33,719 nt of DNA. It comes from Pseudomonas nitroreducens TX1 (GTDB lineage Bacteria; Pseudomonadota; Gammaproteobacteria; Pseudomonadales; Pseudomonadaceae). The position numbers and the translations under genes are program-made. Where the stretch lies: assembly GCF_000313755.1 (NCBI RefSeq), contig NZ_AMZB01000064.1:1-33719 (forward strand). The letters run 5' to 3'. Position 1 is the first letter of the stretch; the number at the start of each line of letters is the position of its first letter. Positions 23,362 through 31,748 of the stretch are shown in pieces. The notes beneath the pieces were generated by a model that was given only the letters and a program-made list of their open reading frames with translations, was not told the DNA's origin and did no database searches.

Positions 23362-24760
23362 ACGGCGCTGGATGCTGCCCGGCACGGGCAGCCTGCGCGG
23401 GCGCTTGCTTTGGCGCCTCGGCGGCCTGCTACTGGTGCTGCTGCTGATCGGTAGCGCGGCAACTTACTGGCGCGCCCGGCACGCGGCCGACATTGCCTAT
23501 GACCGCACCCTGCTGGCTTCCGCGCGAGACATCGCCGATGGTCTTTACGCCAGCGACGGCACGCTGCGCGCCAATGTGCCCTATGTGGCGCTGGACAGCT
23601 TCGAGTACGACAGCGCCGGGCGCATCTTCTACCAGGTGGTCGACCCCCAGGGACACATGATCTCCGGCTACGAGAATCTCCCGGCGCCGCTGCCGACCAC
23701 GCCGCGCACGGACGACTACCCGGCGCTGGCCAAGTTCTACGACGCCACCTACGAAGGCCAGGGCGTGCGGGTGGTCAGCCTGTTGCAGCCGGTGAGCCAG
23801 CCGACGGTCAGCGGCATGGCGGAAATTCGCGTCGCCGAAACCCTGGGCGCCCGCGAGCGGCTGGCGCGCAACCTGCTGACCGACACCCTGCTTAACCTCG
23901 CGCTGTCGGCCATCGCCGCGCTGATGATGGTCTGGTATGCGGTGAGTGCCGGTCTGCGCCCGCTCGACCGGCTGCGCGACGCGGTGGAGGAACGCCAGCC
24001 GGACGATCTGCGGCCACTGCCGGAAGTCCGTGTGCAGAAGGAGCTGCGTCCGCTGGTGGCAGCGCTCAACCACTTCACCGTGCGCCTGCGCGGGCTGTTC
24101 GACCGCCAGTCGCAGTTCATCGCCGAAGCCTCCCACGAATTGCGTACACCGCTGGCGGCGCTCAAGGCGCGGCTGGAACTGGGCCTGCGCGAGCAGGACC
24201 CGCAGCAGTGGCGCGCCACGTTGGTAGACGCCGTGCAGAACACTGACCGGGTGACCGGGCTGGCCAACCAGTTGCTGTCCCTGGCGCGCGTGGAAAGTGG
24301 CGCCCGCGCCATCGCCGAAGGCGCGGGGGAGCGCATCGAGCTGGGCCAACTGGCCCGCGAGCTGGGCCTTGCGTTGGCACCCCTGGCGTATTCGCGCGGC
24401 GTGGCGCTGGCTCTGGAGGCGGACGAACCGGCGTGGGTGAAGGGCGATCCGACTCTGCTCAACGAGCTGCTCAGTAACCTGGTGGACAACGCTATCGCCC
24501 ACGCCCCGGCGGACGGCAATGTGATCATCCGCGTGCGCTCGCCGGCGGAGCTGGAAGTCGAGGACGACGGCCCGGGCATTCCGCCGGATGAGCGCGACAA
24601 GGTGTTCCGCCGCTTCTACCGCCGCCGCCAGCAGGGCACCGGCCTGGGGCTGGCCATAGTCGGCGAGATCTGCAGTGCGCACCGTGCCCGCATCGAGCTG
24701 GGCCAGGGCGAGTTGGGCGGGTTGTTGGTACGGGTGAACTTCCCGGCGGAAAACGCCTGA
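23354..24760 (+). CDS. tctE: Sensor histidine kinase TctE
   Basis: The 468-residue inner-membrane kinase has a first membrane helix at about 20-38 (LLVLLLIGSAATYW) and a periplasmic sensor domain of about 130 residues (TctE N-terminal type, with DRTLLASARDIADGLYASDG). A second helix (about 177-198, LALSAIAALMMVWYAV) precedes the H-box SHELRTPLAALKAR with His261 and an ATPase domain with NELLSNLVDNAIAHAPADG, DDGPGIPPDE and GTGLGLAIVGEI. The ATG at 23354 overlaps the tctD stop; an out-of-context start 30 bp earlier lacks a ribosome site. It is expected to sense external citrate-like acids and phosphorylate TctD. Confidence 0.95.
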   Translation: MAERRWMLPGTGSLRGRLLWRLGGLLLVLLLIGSAATYWRARHAADIAYDRTLLASARDIADGLYASDGTLRANVPYVALDSFEYDSAGRIFYQVVDPQGHMISGYENLPAPLPTTPRTDDYPALAKFYDATYEGQGVRVVSLLQPVSQPTVSGMAEIRVAETLGARERLARNLLTDTLLNLALSAIAALMMVWYAVSAGLRPLDRLRDAVEERQPDDLRPLPEVRVQKELRPLVAALNHFTVRLRGLFDRQSQFIAEASHELRTPLAALKARLELGLREQDPQQWRATLVDAVQNTDRVTGLANQLLSLARVESGARAIAEGAGERIELGQLARELGLALAPLAYSRGVALALEADEPAWVKGDPTLLNELLSNLVDNAIAHAPADGNVIIRVRSPAELEVEDDGPGIPPDERDKVFRRFYRRRQQGTGLGLAIVGEICSAHRARIELGQGELGGLLVRVNFPAENA

Positions 24761-24770
24761 GCCCGAAACG

Positions 24771-24803
24771 CGAAACCCGCCAGTGAGGGCGGGTTTCGGT
24801 GTG
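24771..24803 (+). terminator. Terminator-like hairpin after tctE
   Basis: CGAAACCCGCC (24771-24781) pairs perfectly with GGCGGGTTTCG (24788-24798) across a six-base loop. The T-run is inside the stem and the following tail is weak, so termination is probable but may be partly Rho-assisted. Palindromic symmetry could let it act on both strands. Confidence 0.7.
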
Positions 24804-24807
24804 GCCT

Positions 24808-24829
24808 GTAGGAGCAAGCTCGCGCCTAC
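24808..24829. repeat. Short REP-type palindrome remnant
   Basis: GTAGGAGCAAGCTCGCGCCTAC has GTAGG/CCTAC ends and an AGCAAGCTCGC core like the GTAGGAGCGAGCTTGCTCGC family of Pseudomonas REP sequences. Only one short copy is seen, between the convergent tctE and HDOD genes. Confidence 0.6.
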
Positions 24830-24857
24830 GAAGAGAGGGGCTTCCGGGCGTTTCCGG

Positions 24858-25694
24858 TTACTGCAACATGCTCATCGCCGCTTCCATCGCGGCGGAGAGG
24901 TCTTCGTCCTCCTTCACGTCCGCCGTCGGGTCCAGGCCCAGCTTGGCGAACGCCGGAATGGTCGCCCAGTCCAGCTCGGTATAGGGGTGCTGGCTGCCGA
25001 GGTAACTCTGCAGGGTAGCGACCTGGACGATGTCCACGTAGTCGACCTTGGCCGAGTCGCGGCTGAAGTCCAGATGCTGGCCGGGCACGGCGGCAATCGG
25101 CGCCGGGAAGTCCCAGGCCTTGAGGATGCGATCGCCGATGATCGGGTGGATGCGCTCGATCACGTGGTTGAGGCTGATGGAGTCGGCCAGCAGTTCGCTG
25201 TGCTCTTCGGCATAGGTGAGGATGGGCAGTACGCCGATCTGGTGCACCAGACCGGCCAGGGTCGCCTGGTCAGGCGCCAGGCGGGTGTAATGGCGGCACA
25301 GGGCATGGCAGATGCCGGCGATCTCGGTGCTCTTGTTCCACACCTCGCGCATCTTGCGGTCGACCACGTCGGAGGTGGCCTGGAACATCTGTTCCATGGC
25401 AAGACCTGTGGCCAGGTTGCAGGTGTAGTTGATCCCCAGGCGGCTGATCGCCATCTGCAGGTCGTTGATCTCCTTGTTGGTGCGCAGCAGTGGGCTGTTC
25501 ACCACCTTGATGATGCGCGCGGTCAGCGCGGCGTCGTTGCCGATCACCTTGCTGAGGTCCTGGATGCTGATGTCCGGGTCCTCCGCTGCCTCGCGGACGC
25601 GCAGGGCGACTTCCGGCAGCGTTGGCAGCACCAGCTCATCGTTGTCGATGGCTCGCAGCAGTTCCTGTTGTACTTTTTCGGCAAGCTTGCTCAT
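24858..25694 (-). CDS. HDOD-domain signalling protein
   Basis: The 278-residue protein is essentially one HDOD domain (about 20-220), a non-catalytic relative of HD phosphohydrolases. Diagnostic parts are LPTLPEVALRVREAAEDPDISIQDLSKVIGNDAALTARIIKVVNSPLL and, later, AGLVHQIGVLPIL, where a canonical HD pair would be HD but reads HQ. The acidic C-terminal tail (DVKEDEDLSAAMEAAMSML) is unusual. The start at 25694 follows AAGGA; a much longer frame to 25874 runs over the ribosome site and is rejected. It lies 46 bp after the ygfZ-like gene and is probably co-transcribed. HDOD proteins often work in motility or c-di-GMP regulation, but the role here is unknown. Confidence 0.9.
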   Translation of the reverse strand: MSKLAEKVQQELLRAIDNDELVLPTLPEVALRVREAAEDPDISIQDLSKVIGNDAALTARIIKVVNSPLLRTNKEINDLQMAISRLGINYTCNLATGLAMEQMFQATSDVVDRKMREVWNKSTEIAGICHALCRHYTRLAPDQATLAGLVHQIGVLPILTYAEEHSELLADSISLNHVIERIHPIIGDRILKAWDFPAPIAAVPGQHLDFSRDSAKVDYVDIVQVATLQSYLGSQHPYTELDWATIPAFAKLGLDPTADVKEDEDLSAAMEAAMSMLQ

Positions 25695-25740
25695 GCAGTG
25701 TCCTTCAGGGAAAGCCGGGCTCCCCGCCCGGTACGGAAAG

Positions 25741-26676
25741 TCAGCGCTGGATCTCGCGGTCGCTGTCCAGAACGTAAGGCAGATCCAGCAGGCGCAGGGG
25801 CTGGTCTTCGCCCAGGCGCACATTGCCGTCGGCAGCGGCGTCGTCCTGCAGCACGGCGAGCAGCTCCACGCCATCGGCTGCGCGTGCAGCCAGCACCACT
25901 TCGCCGACGCTGGTGGAGTGCACCGGCGAGAACAGTTCGCGGCCCGGCTCCGGCAGTTCGGCGCCGTCGAGTTTCAGACGCTGCAGACGACGCTTGAGGC
26001 GGCCCAGGTACTGCATGCGCGCGACGATTTCCTGGCCGGTGTAGCAGCCCTTCTTGAAGCTCACGCCGCCCACGGCCTGCAGGTTGATCATCTGCGGGAT
26101 GAACAGCTCGCGGGTGGCGCCGAATACCTGGCCGACGCCAGCGCGAACCTGGCCGAGCAGCCAGTCGTTGAGCTCGGCGTGGGGCAGGTGGGCCTGCAGC
26201 AGGTCGGCGATGGCCGCGGCGCGCTCGGCCGGCGCCCAGAGTTCGACACGGCCCTGGCCCAGGCCGATGGCGATCAGGCCGTCGGCCCGTGCCACCTGGT
26301 CGGCTGCGCCGGAAAGGTTCAGGCCCAGTTCGGTGAGGACAGCGTCCGCACCGCTCAGGCCGAAGCGCGCCCACTGGGGGCTGTCATCGGAGAGGGTCGC
26401 CTTGGAGAACACCGCATATTTCTTCAGGTCCGCCAGCTGGCTGTCCACAAGGTCATTCGCCATGGCCAGCAGGAAGCCTTCGCCCTCGGCGAGGATGCGG
26501 AAGCTGGAGGTCATGCGGCCCTTGGGCGTGCAGCGGGCGCCGAGGCTGGAGTATTCGGCGTTCAGGTAATTGAGGTTGCAGGTCAGCTGGCCCTGGAGGA
26601 ATTTGGCCGCGTCCGCGCCACGGACGGCGAGAATCCCTTCGTGATTGAGTTCGGTGTAGAAAGCAGAGTCGGTCAT
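25741..26676 (-). CDS. ygfZ: YgfZ/GcvT-type folate-binding protein (Fe-S cluster maintenance)
   Basis: The 311-residue protein has the GcvT-like fold and the family signature KKGCYTGQEIVAR with the conserved Cys211. An N-terminal segment, LAVRGADAAKFLQGQLTCNLN (about 20-40), is typical of YgfZ. In E. coli YgfZ uses tetrahydrofolate to support MiaB and other Fe-S enzymes. The ATG at 26676 is chosen because MTDSAFYTELNHEGIL aligns with the family start; the ribosome site is weak. It is divergent from sdhE across 169 bp, the same gene neighbourhood (ygfZ/ygfY/ygfX) as in E. coli. Confidence 0.93.
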   Translation of the reverse strand: MTDSAFYTELNHEGILAVRGADAAKFLQGQLTCNLNYLNAEYSSLGARCTPKGRMTSSFRILAEGEGFLLAMANDLVDSQLADLKKYAVFSKATLSDDSPQWARFGLSGADAVLTELGLNLSGAADQVARADGLIAIGLGQGRVELWAPAERAAAIADLLQAHLPHAELNDWLLGQVRAGVGQVFGATRELFIPQMINLQAVGGVSFKKGCYTGQEIVARMQYLGRLKRRLQRLKLDGAELPEPGRELFSPVHSTSVGEVVLAARAADGVELLAVLQDDAAADGNVRLGEDQPLRLLDLPYVLDSDREIQR

Positions 26677-26762
26677 CACGATTCGCTGGAAGAAAGTTAG
26701 GGGCCTCATGATAGAGCCCAGGCCCAGCCTTGTCAGCGGGTGCCGGGTTGCCTGCGCATGCG

Positions 26763-26768
26763 TATAAT
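26763..26768 (+). promoter_or_regulatory. -10 element of the sdhE-ygfX promoter
   Basis: A perfect TATAAT at 26763-26768 lies 78 bp before the sdhE start; a matching -35 hexamer is not obvious. Downstream, in the presumed leader, GCTCGCG (26777-26783) and CGCGAGC (26798-26804) form a perfect seven-base stem that would sit at the very 5' end of the mRNA. Confidence 0.5.
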
Positions 26769-26845
26769 GCCGCTCGGCTCGCGCCGTCCGTCGACTTCGC
26801 GAGCGCCACGCCGTATTCGCCCGCTGTTAATCGAGGTGCCCGCAG

Positions 26846-27100
26846 ATGACCGACGAAACCGAACTCAAACGCCTTTTCTGGCACAGCCGCCGCGGCATGC
26901 TGGAACTGGACGTCCTGCTGGTGCCCTTTGTCCAGGAAGTCTATCCGGGCCTGCCGGCCGAGGATCAGGCGCGCTTCCGCAAGCTGCTGGAATGCGAGGA
27001 CCAGGACATGTTCGGCTGGTTCATGCAGCGCGGCGAGCCGGAAGATGCCGACCTGCGCATCATCGTTCGCATGATCCTGGACCGTGTCCAGCCCAAGTGA
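26846..27100 (+). CDS. sdhE: FAD assembly factor SdhE (antitoxin CptB family)
   Basis: The small protein (84 residues) promotes covalent FAD attachment to succinate dehydrogenase flavoprotein. It carries the diagnostic RRGMLELD motif (15-22), with the RGxxE needed for function, and the helical C-terminus [27 protein letters not shown]. The start at 26846 follows GAGGTG. Its last 17 bases overlap the GTG start of the ygfX gene. The same pair in E. coli (ygfY-ygfX) was described as the cptBA toxin-antitoxin pair, so the context is conserved; the flavinylation role is the better established one. Confidence 0.95.
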   Translation: MTDETELKRLFWHSRRGMLELDVLLVPFVQEVYPGLPAEDQARFRKLLECEDQDMFGWFMQRGEPEDADLRIIVRMILDRVQPK

Positions 27101-27536
27101 GCCCTTCGAGTGCCGCTGGCAGCCGTCCATCGGTTTGCTCGCGGCCTACCTCGCCGCGCAGTGCGGTGCCGTCCTGGCACTGCTGCTGGCGGAGATTCCC
27201 CTGCACTGGAAAACGTTCGGCCTGAGCCTCTGCCTGCTGCATGCCTGCTGGGTGGTGCCGCGGCGGATTCTATTGCGCGCGCCGGATTCGGTACGTGCGC
27301 TGCGCCACAACGCCGACGGCTGGCAGCTGTGGAGCGAGCGGGATGGTTTCCAGCCGGTGCGCCTGCTGCCGGACAGCCTGGCGCTGCCGGCATTGATCGT
27401 CCTGCGTTTCCGTCGTCCCGGCGACTGGCTGGCGCGCAGCGTCTGCGTCCCGGCCGATGCCCTGGCGCCGGAGTTGCACCGGCGCCTGCGCGTGCGGTTG
27501 CGCTTCAGCCGCAGTAGGTGGACGGCGCCAGGATAG
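27084..27536 (+). CDS. ygfX: YgfX-like membrane protein (CptA toxin family)
   Basis: The 150-residue protein opens at GTG 27084 inside the end of sdhE, so translation is coupled. Two adjacent membrane helices (about 16-38 and 43-60) are followed by a basic soluble domain with [33 protein letters not shown], as in YgfX. In E. coli YgfX/CptA is reported to act on FtsZ and MreB, with SdhE/CptB as partner; whether this holds here is unknown. The gene's last 32 bases overlap the 3' end of the convergent nadB. This short ORF is easy to miss in annotation. The family match is from pattern, not a search. Confidence 0.85.
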   Translation: MSSPSEPFECRWQPSIGLLAAYLAAQCGAVLALLLAEIPLHWKTFGLSLCLLHACWVVPRRILLRAPDSVRALRHNADGWQLWSERDGFQPVRLLPDSLALPALIVLRFRRPGDWLARSVCVPADALAPELHRRLRVRLRFSRSRWTAPG

Positions 27537-29121
27537 TGTCGCGGGCCTCGGGCAGCAGGTCCGGATAGTCCAGCGTGTAGTGCAGGCCGCGGCTTTCGTG
27601 GCGCTGCATCGCGGACAGGATGATCAGCTCGGCCACCTGGGCCAGGTTGCGCAGTTCGATGAGGTCGCGGCTGACCTTGTAGTTCGAGTAGAACTCGTCG
27701 ATCTCGTCCAGCAACAGGCGCACCCGGTGCTGCGCGCGGGCCAGGCGCTTGTTGGTGCGCACGATGCCCACGTAGTCCCACATGAAGCGTCGCAGCTCGT
27801 CCCAGTTGTGGGCGATGATCACGTCCTCGTCCGAGTCGGTCACCTGGCTGGCGTCCCAGCAGGGCAGCGCGACCAGGTCCTGCGCCTTGGGCAGTTCGGC
27901 CAGGATGTCGGCGGCCGCGGAGCGGGCGTAGACGAAGCACTCCAGCAGCGAATTGCTGGCCATGCGGTTGGCGCCGTGCAGGCCGGTGAAGGTGGTTTCG
28001 CCAATGGCGTAGAGGCTCGGCACGTCGGTGCGGCCCTGGGAATCCACCACCACGCCGCCGCAGGTGTAGTGTGCCGCCGGCACTACCGGGATGGGCTCGC
28101 GGGTGATATCGATGCCGAAGTCCAGGCAGCGCTCGTAGACGGTGGGGAAATGCTCGCGGATGAACTCGGCCGGTTTGTGGCTGATGTCCAGGTAGACGTA
28201 GTCGATGCCCAGGCGCTTCATCTCGTGGTCGATGGCGCGTGCCACCACGTCGCGCGGGGCGAGTTCGCCCAGTGCGTGGAAACGCGGCATGAAGCGCTCG
28301 CCGTTGGGCAGGCGCAGCAGCGCGCCTTCACCGCGCAACGCTTCGGTGATCAGGAAGCTCTTGGCCTGGGGGTGGTACAGACAGGTCGGGTGGAACTGGT
28401 TGAACTCCAGGTTGCCGACCCTGCAGCCGGCACGCCAGGCCATGGCGATGCCGTCGCCGGAATTGCCGTCCGGGTTGCTGGTATACAGGTAGACCTTGCT
28501 CGCGCCGCCGGAGGCGAGCACGGTGAAGCGCGCGCTGAAGGTGTCGACTTCGCCGGTGGAGCGGTCCAGCACGTAGGCACCCAGGCAGCGCTGTCCATCC
28601 ATCCCGAGTTTCTGCTCGGTGATCAGGTCGACGGCGACCCGCTGCGACAGCAATTCGATGTTTGGCCGCTGCCGTGCCTGTTCCAGCAGGGCGTTGAAGA
28701 TGGCGGCGCCAGTGGCATCGGCCGCGTGGATGATGCGCCGATGGCTATGGCCGCCCTCGCGGGTCAGGTGGAATTCGAAGCCGCCGTCCTCGCGGCCCGG
28801 CTCATGGTCGCGGGTGAAGGGCACTCCCTGTTCGATCAGCCACTGGATCGCCTCGCGGCTGTGCTCGACGGTGAATTTCACCGCGTCCTCGCGGCACAAC
28901 CCGGCGCCGGCCACCAGGGTATCCTCGACATGGGATTCGACAGTATCGGTGTCGTCCAGCACGGCCGCGACTCCACCCTGGGCCCAGAAGGTGGAGCCCT
29001 GGGAGAGTTCGCCCTTGCTCAGCACGGCAATCCTCAGGTGCGAGGGCAGCGTCAAGGCCAACGTCAGGCCGGCGGCCCCGCTGCCGATCACTAGGACATC
29101 GTGCTGGAAATGCTGACTCAT
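27505..29121 (-). CDS. nadB: L-aspartate oxidase
   Basis: The FAD enzyme (538 residues) oxidises L-aspartate to iminoaspartate, the first step of NAD synthesis. It shows the FAD dinucleotide motif [13 protein letters not shown] near 11, the succinate-dehydrogenase-like [14 protein letters not shown] near 46, the active-site region [18 protein letters not shown] and the Gly-rich [13 protein letters not shown] and [18 protein letters not shown]. The length equals that of the P. aeruginosa protein as I recall it. The ATG at 29121 is chosen since [15 protein letters not shown] is the natural N-terminus; the frame extends upstream without a better start. Its 3' end overlaps ygfX on the opposite strand by 32 bp. 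Confidence 0.96.
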   Translation of the reverse strand: MSQHFQHDVLVIGSGAAGLTLALTLPSHLRIAVLSKGELSQGSTFWAQGGVAAVLDDTDTVESHVEDTLVAGAGLCREDAVKFTVEHSREAIQWLIEQGVPFTRDHEPGREDGGFEFHLTREGGHSHRRIIHAADATGAAIFNALLEQARQRPNIELLSQRVAVDLITEQKLGMDGQRCLGAYVLDRSTGEVDTFSARFTVLASGGASKVYLYTSNPDGNSGDGIAMAWRAGCRVGNLEFNQFHPTCLYHPQAKSFLITEALRGEGALLRLPNGERFMPRFHALGELAPRDVVARAIDHEMKRLGIDYVYLDISHKPAEFIREHFPTVYERCLDFGIDITREPIPVVPAAHYTCGGVVVDSQGRTDVPSLYAIGETTFTGLHGANRMASNSLLECFVYARSAAADILAELPKAQDLVALPCWDASQVTDSDEDVIIAHNWDELRRFMWDYVGIVRTNKRLARAQHRVRLLLDEIDEFYSNYKVSRDLIELRNLAQVAELIILSAMQRHESRGLHYTLDYPDLLPEARDTILAPSTYCG

Positions 29122-29311
29122 ACCCGGCTCCACGAAATGGCGCCCTAGTATATAGAAGGGGGGCACGGCACAATACTGGCGAACCGATGACACCGAAGGC
29201 GCGGGGAGCGCGCTGTCGTCCCGGAGGCGGATGGGTTTCGCCCCAGGCGGGCTGATCGGCCAGGCCCAGACGGGGTTGTCGAAACCGCTGAGGCATCAAG
29301 GTAATTCGCCG

Positions 29312-29338
29312 GAACTTTCTTCCGAGTTCCGGTTCGAA
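29312..29338 (+). promoter_or_regulatory. AlgU (sigma-22) promoter, distal
   Basis: GAACTT (29312-29317), a 16-bp spacer and TCGAA (29334-29338) match the AlgU/RpoE promoter form (GAACTT-N16-TCtgA-like). It lies 270 bp before algU, as for the distal autoregulated P1 promoter of P. aeruginosa algU. Confidence 0.7.
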
Positions 29339-29495
29339 GTCGGAATACCCAATCAACTTTGCGCGCAGATTGACATTGCGCGGAAGGGGAGCGGGTGTTC
29401 CGCCCGGTATCGTTGAATTTGACGGGCTTCGGACGCATGTCGGGGTCCGATTGCCGCCAATGTGAAAAAACTGTGCGGCGCATGCTTGGAGGGGA

Positions 29496-29522
29496 GAACT
29501 TTTGCAAAAGACCCGAGTCTAT
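29496..29522 (+). promoter_or_regulatory. AlgU (sigma-22) promoter, proximal
   Basis: GAACTT (29496-29501), 16 bp, then TCTAT (29518-29522). The element GAACTTTTGCAA...CCCGAGTCTAT closely resembles the proximal autoregulatory promoter (P3) of P. aeruginosa algU that I recall, 60-85 bp before the start codon. Confidence 0.8.
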
Positions 29523-29581
29523 CTTGGCAGGACGATTCACCAGGGTGCTCGAAGCTCCTCCAGGTTTTCAGAGGAGCATTC

Positions 29582-30166
29582 ATGCTAACCCAGGAACAGG
29601 ATCAGCAACTGGTTGAACGGGTACAGCGCGGAGACAAACGGGCTTTCGACCTGCTGGTGCTGAAGTACCAGCACAAGATTCTGGGGCTCATCGTGCGATT
29701 CGTACATGACGCCCAGGAAGCCCAGGACGTTGCACAGGAAGCGTTCATCAAGGCGTATCGCGCCTTGGGTAACTTCCGCGGCGACAGTGCCTTTTATACC
29801 TGGCTGTACCGTATCGCCATCAACACCGCGAAAAACCATCTGGTTGCGCGCGGTCGGCGGCCGCCGGACAGCGATGTCACGGCAGAGGACGCGGAGTTCT
29901 TCGACGGCGACCACGCCCTGAAGGACATCGAGTCGCCGGAAAGAGCCATGCTGCGGGATGAGATCGAGGAAACGGTCCATCGCACCATCCAGCAGCTGCC
30001 CGATGATTTGCGCACGGCTTTGACCCTGCGTGAGTTCGAGGGCTTGAGTTACGAAGATATCGCCACCGTGATGCAGTGTCCGGTGGGGACCGTCCGCTCA
30101 CGGATCTTCCGTGCGCGGGAAGCGATCGACAAAGCTTTGCAGCCTTTGTTGCATGATGAAGTCTGA
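29582..30166 (+). CDS. algU: ECF sigma factor AlgU (RpoE, sigma-22)
   Basis: The 194-residue envelope-stress sigma factor begins MLTQEQDQQLVERVQRGDKRAF, nearly identical to P. aeruginosa AlgU. It has region 2 (about 20-90, with DAQEAQDVAQEAFIKAYRALGNFRGDSAFYTWLYRIAINTAKN) and region 4 (about 130-185, LTLREFEGLSYEDIATVMQCPVGTVRSRIFRAREAI). The start at 29582 follows AGAGGAG. It transcribes its own operon and many envelope and alginate genes. mucA, encoding its anti-sigma factor, follows 31 bp later. The C-terminus ends in LLHDEV, slightly different from the P. aeruginosa tail. Confidence 0.98.
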   Translation: MLTQEQDQQLVERVQRGDKRAFDLLVLKYQHKILGLIVRFVHDAQEAQDVAQEAFIKAYRALGNFRGDSAFYTWLYRIAINTAKNHLVARGRRPPDSDVTAEDAEFFDGDHALKDIESPERAMLRDEIEETVHRTIQQLPDDLRTALTLREFEGLSYEDIATVMQCPVGTVRSRIFRAREAIDKALQPLLHDEV

Positions 30167-30197
30167 TACAGCGGCAGAAGCCAAGAGAGGTACCGCT

Positions 30198-30782
30198 ATG
30201 AGTCGTGAAGCCCTGCAGGAGTCGCTGTCCGCTGTTATGGATAACGAAGCGGACGAGCTGGAGCTGCGGCGTGTGCTTGCAGCCTGCGGCGAGGACGCCG
30301 AATTGCGGGCCACCTGGTCCCGCTACCAGCTGGCCAGTGCAGTGATGCACCGTGAGCCGGCCATGCCCAAGCTGGACATTGCAGCCGCCGTGTCCGCCGC
30401 GCTGGCCGATGAAGCCGCGCCGGCGCAGCGCAGCCGCAATCCGTGGCGCAACGTTGGTCGCCTGGCTGTCGCCGCCTCGGTGACCCTGGCCGTGCTGGCA
30501 GGCGTGCGCATGTACCACCAGGATGACAGTGTGGCCAACGGCCTTGCCCAGCAAGGTGCCACTCCGCAGATCGCCCTGCCGCAAGTGCAAGGCCCGGCGG
30601 TGCTGGCGGGCTACACTCAGGACGAGGCACCGCAGGTGATCACCAATGCCCAGGGCGGGCAGACCACCTGGCATGAGCAGCGTCTTCCGGGTTACCTGCG
30701 TCAGCACGCACAGCAGTCCGCTGTCAGCGGCACCGACAGCGCCCTGCCTTACGCACGCGCCGCGAGCCTGGAAAGCCGCTGA
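30198..30782 (+). CDS. mucA: Anti-sigma factor MucA
   Basis: The 194-residue inner-membrane protein binds and holds AlgU. The N-terminal cytoplasmic domain (1-80, SREALQESLSAVMDNEADELELRRVL) is followed by one membrane helix (about 86-104) and a periplasmic domain in which AVLAG (134-138) corresponds to the AlgW cleavage region. Length matches P. aeruginosa MucA. The start at 30198 is preceded by AGAGAGG. At codons 141-146 (CAG GAC GAG GCA CCG CAG) there is no run of five G bases, so the classic mucA22 frameshift hotspot is not present here. No frameshift or truncation is seen, so the allele is intact (non-mucoid by this criterion). Confidence 0.97.
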   Translation: MSREALQESLSAVMDNEADELELRRVLAACGEDAELRATWSRYQLASAVMHREPAMPKLDIAAAVSAALADEAAPAQRSRNPWRNVGRLAVAASVTLAVLAGVRMYHQDDSVANGLAQQGATPQIALPQVQGPAVLAGYTQDEAPQVITNAQGGQTTWHEQRLPGYLRQHAQQSAVSGTDSALPYARAASLESR

Positions 30783-30803
30783 TTTGCGACCTTAAGGAGC
30801 GAC

Positions 30804-31748
30804 ATGCGCGCGAAGACAGCACTGTTGTTCTTCCTCGGTGGCCTGCTGGCATTGCCAGTCCAGGCCGCCGATGCGTTGGACTGGATCAAGCGCCTCTCCG
30901 AGGCTGATCAGAAGCAGAATTTCCAGGGCACCTTCATCTACGAACGCAGTGGAGCCTTCTCCACCCACGATGTCTGGCATCGTGTGGAGAGCGATGGTTC
31001 CGTGCGTGAACACCTGGTCCAGGTCGATGGGCCGCGCCAGGAAGTGGTGCGCGTCGATGGCGCCACCCAGTGCGTCGGTGGCGGCATGTCTGGCCAGGCT
31101 TCGACTGGCGAGATGTGGCCGGCACGCAAGTTCAATCCAACCGACCTTTCTTCCTACTATGACGTTCGCGTCGCTGGCGAGTCGCGCATTGCCGACCGTC
31201 CGGCGGTGGTGTTGGCGGTGATCCCGCGCGATCAGCATCGCTACGGCTTCGAGCTGCATGTGGACAAGCAGACCGGCCTGCCGCTCAAGTCCCTGCTGCT
31301 CAATGACAAGGGCCAGATCATCGAGCGCCTTCAGTTCACCCGCATCGATCTGTCCGCGCCGGACGACAGTGAGCTGCAGCCCACTGCGGCCTGCAAGCCG
31401 GTGAGGGAAAACAAGGTTGCGGCAGTGAAGACCAGCTGGCATTCCGAATGGGTGCCGCCGGGCTTCACCCTGATCAGCACGCTGCAGGAGCGCAGCCCGG
31501 TTTCCAATGACCAAGTCCTGTGCCTCGCCTTCGGTGACGGCCTGGCGCGATTCTCGGTGTTCCTTGAGCCCCTGCATGGCGCCAAGGTCGACGATGCCCG
31601 CACCCAGCTGGGGCCGACGACGGTGGTGTCCAGGCGGTTCGCCAGTGACGACGGCGGGACCATGGTGACCGTGGTCGGCGAGATACCCAGCGGTACGGCC
31701 GAGCGAGTGGCACTGTCCATGCGGCCGACGGGAACCCAGCCTCAGTGA
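30804..31748 (+). CDS. mucB: Periplasmic AlgU regulator MucB (RseB family)
   Basis: The 314-residue protein has a signal peptide (1-22, ending VQAA) and the RseB two-domain fold: an N-terminal lipoprotein-like part (LDWIKRLSEADQKQNFQGTFIYERSGAFSTHDVWHRVE) and a C-terminal part (ADDGGTMVTVVGEIPSGTAERVALSMRP). It binds the periplasmic domain of MucA and protects it from AlgW proteolysis until envelope stress. The start at 30804 has AAGGAG upstream. mucC begins within its stop codon. Confidence 0.97.
   Translation: MRAKTALLFFLGGLLALPVQAADALDWIKRLSEADQKQNFQGTFIYERSGAFSTHDVWHRVESDGSVREHLVQVDGPRQEVVRVDGATQCVGGGMSGQASTGEMWPARKFNPTDLSSYYDVRVAGESRIADRPAVVLAVIPRDQHRYGFELHVDKQTGLPLKSLLLNDKGQIIERLQFTRIDLSAPDDSELQPTAACKPVRENKVAAVKTSWHSEWVPPGFTLISTLQERSPVSNDQVLCLAFGDGLARFSVFLEPLHGAKVDDARTQLGPTTVVSRRFASDDGGTMVTVVGEIPSGTAERVALSMRPTGTQPQ

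Larger units (their letters stand above)
29122..29581. promoter_or_regulatory. Divergent nadB-algU control region
   Basis: This 460-bp gap holds the algU leader and promoters. Two AlgU-type promoters are listed separately. A TTGACA hexamer occurs near 29367-29372, without a good -10 partner at 17 bp. I see no additional gene, repeat or RNA in it. Confidence 0.6.

Noticed and set aside
26777..26804. GCTCGCG/CGCGAGC hairpin as a terminator or riboswitch
   Set aside because: It lies just after the TATAAT element, has no U-tract and is too small for a known riboswitch class. It is more likely a 5'-end stabilising stem.
27457..29094. A 545-residue rightward frame opposite nadB
   Set aside because: It is an antisense shadow; nadB has all FAD and active-site motifs and normal length.
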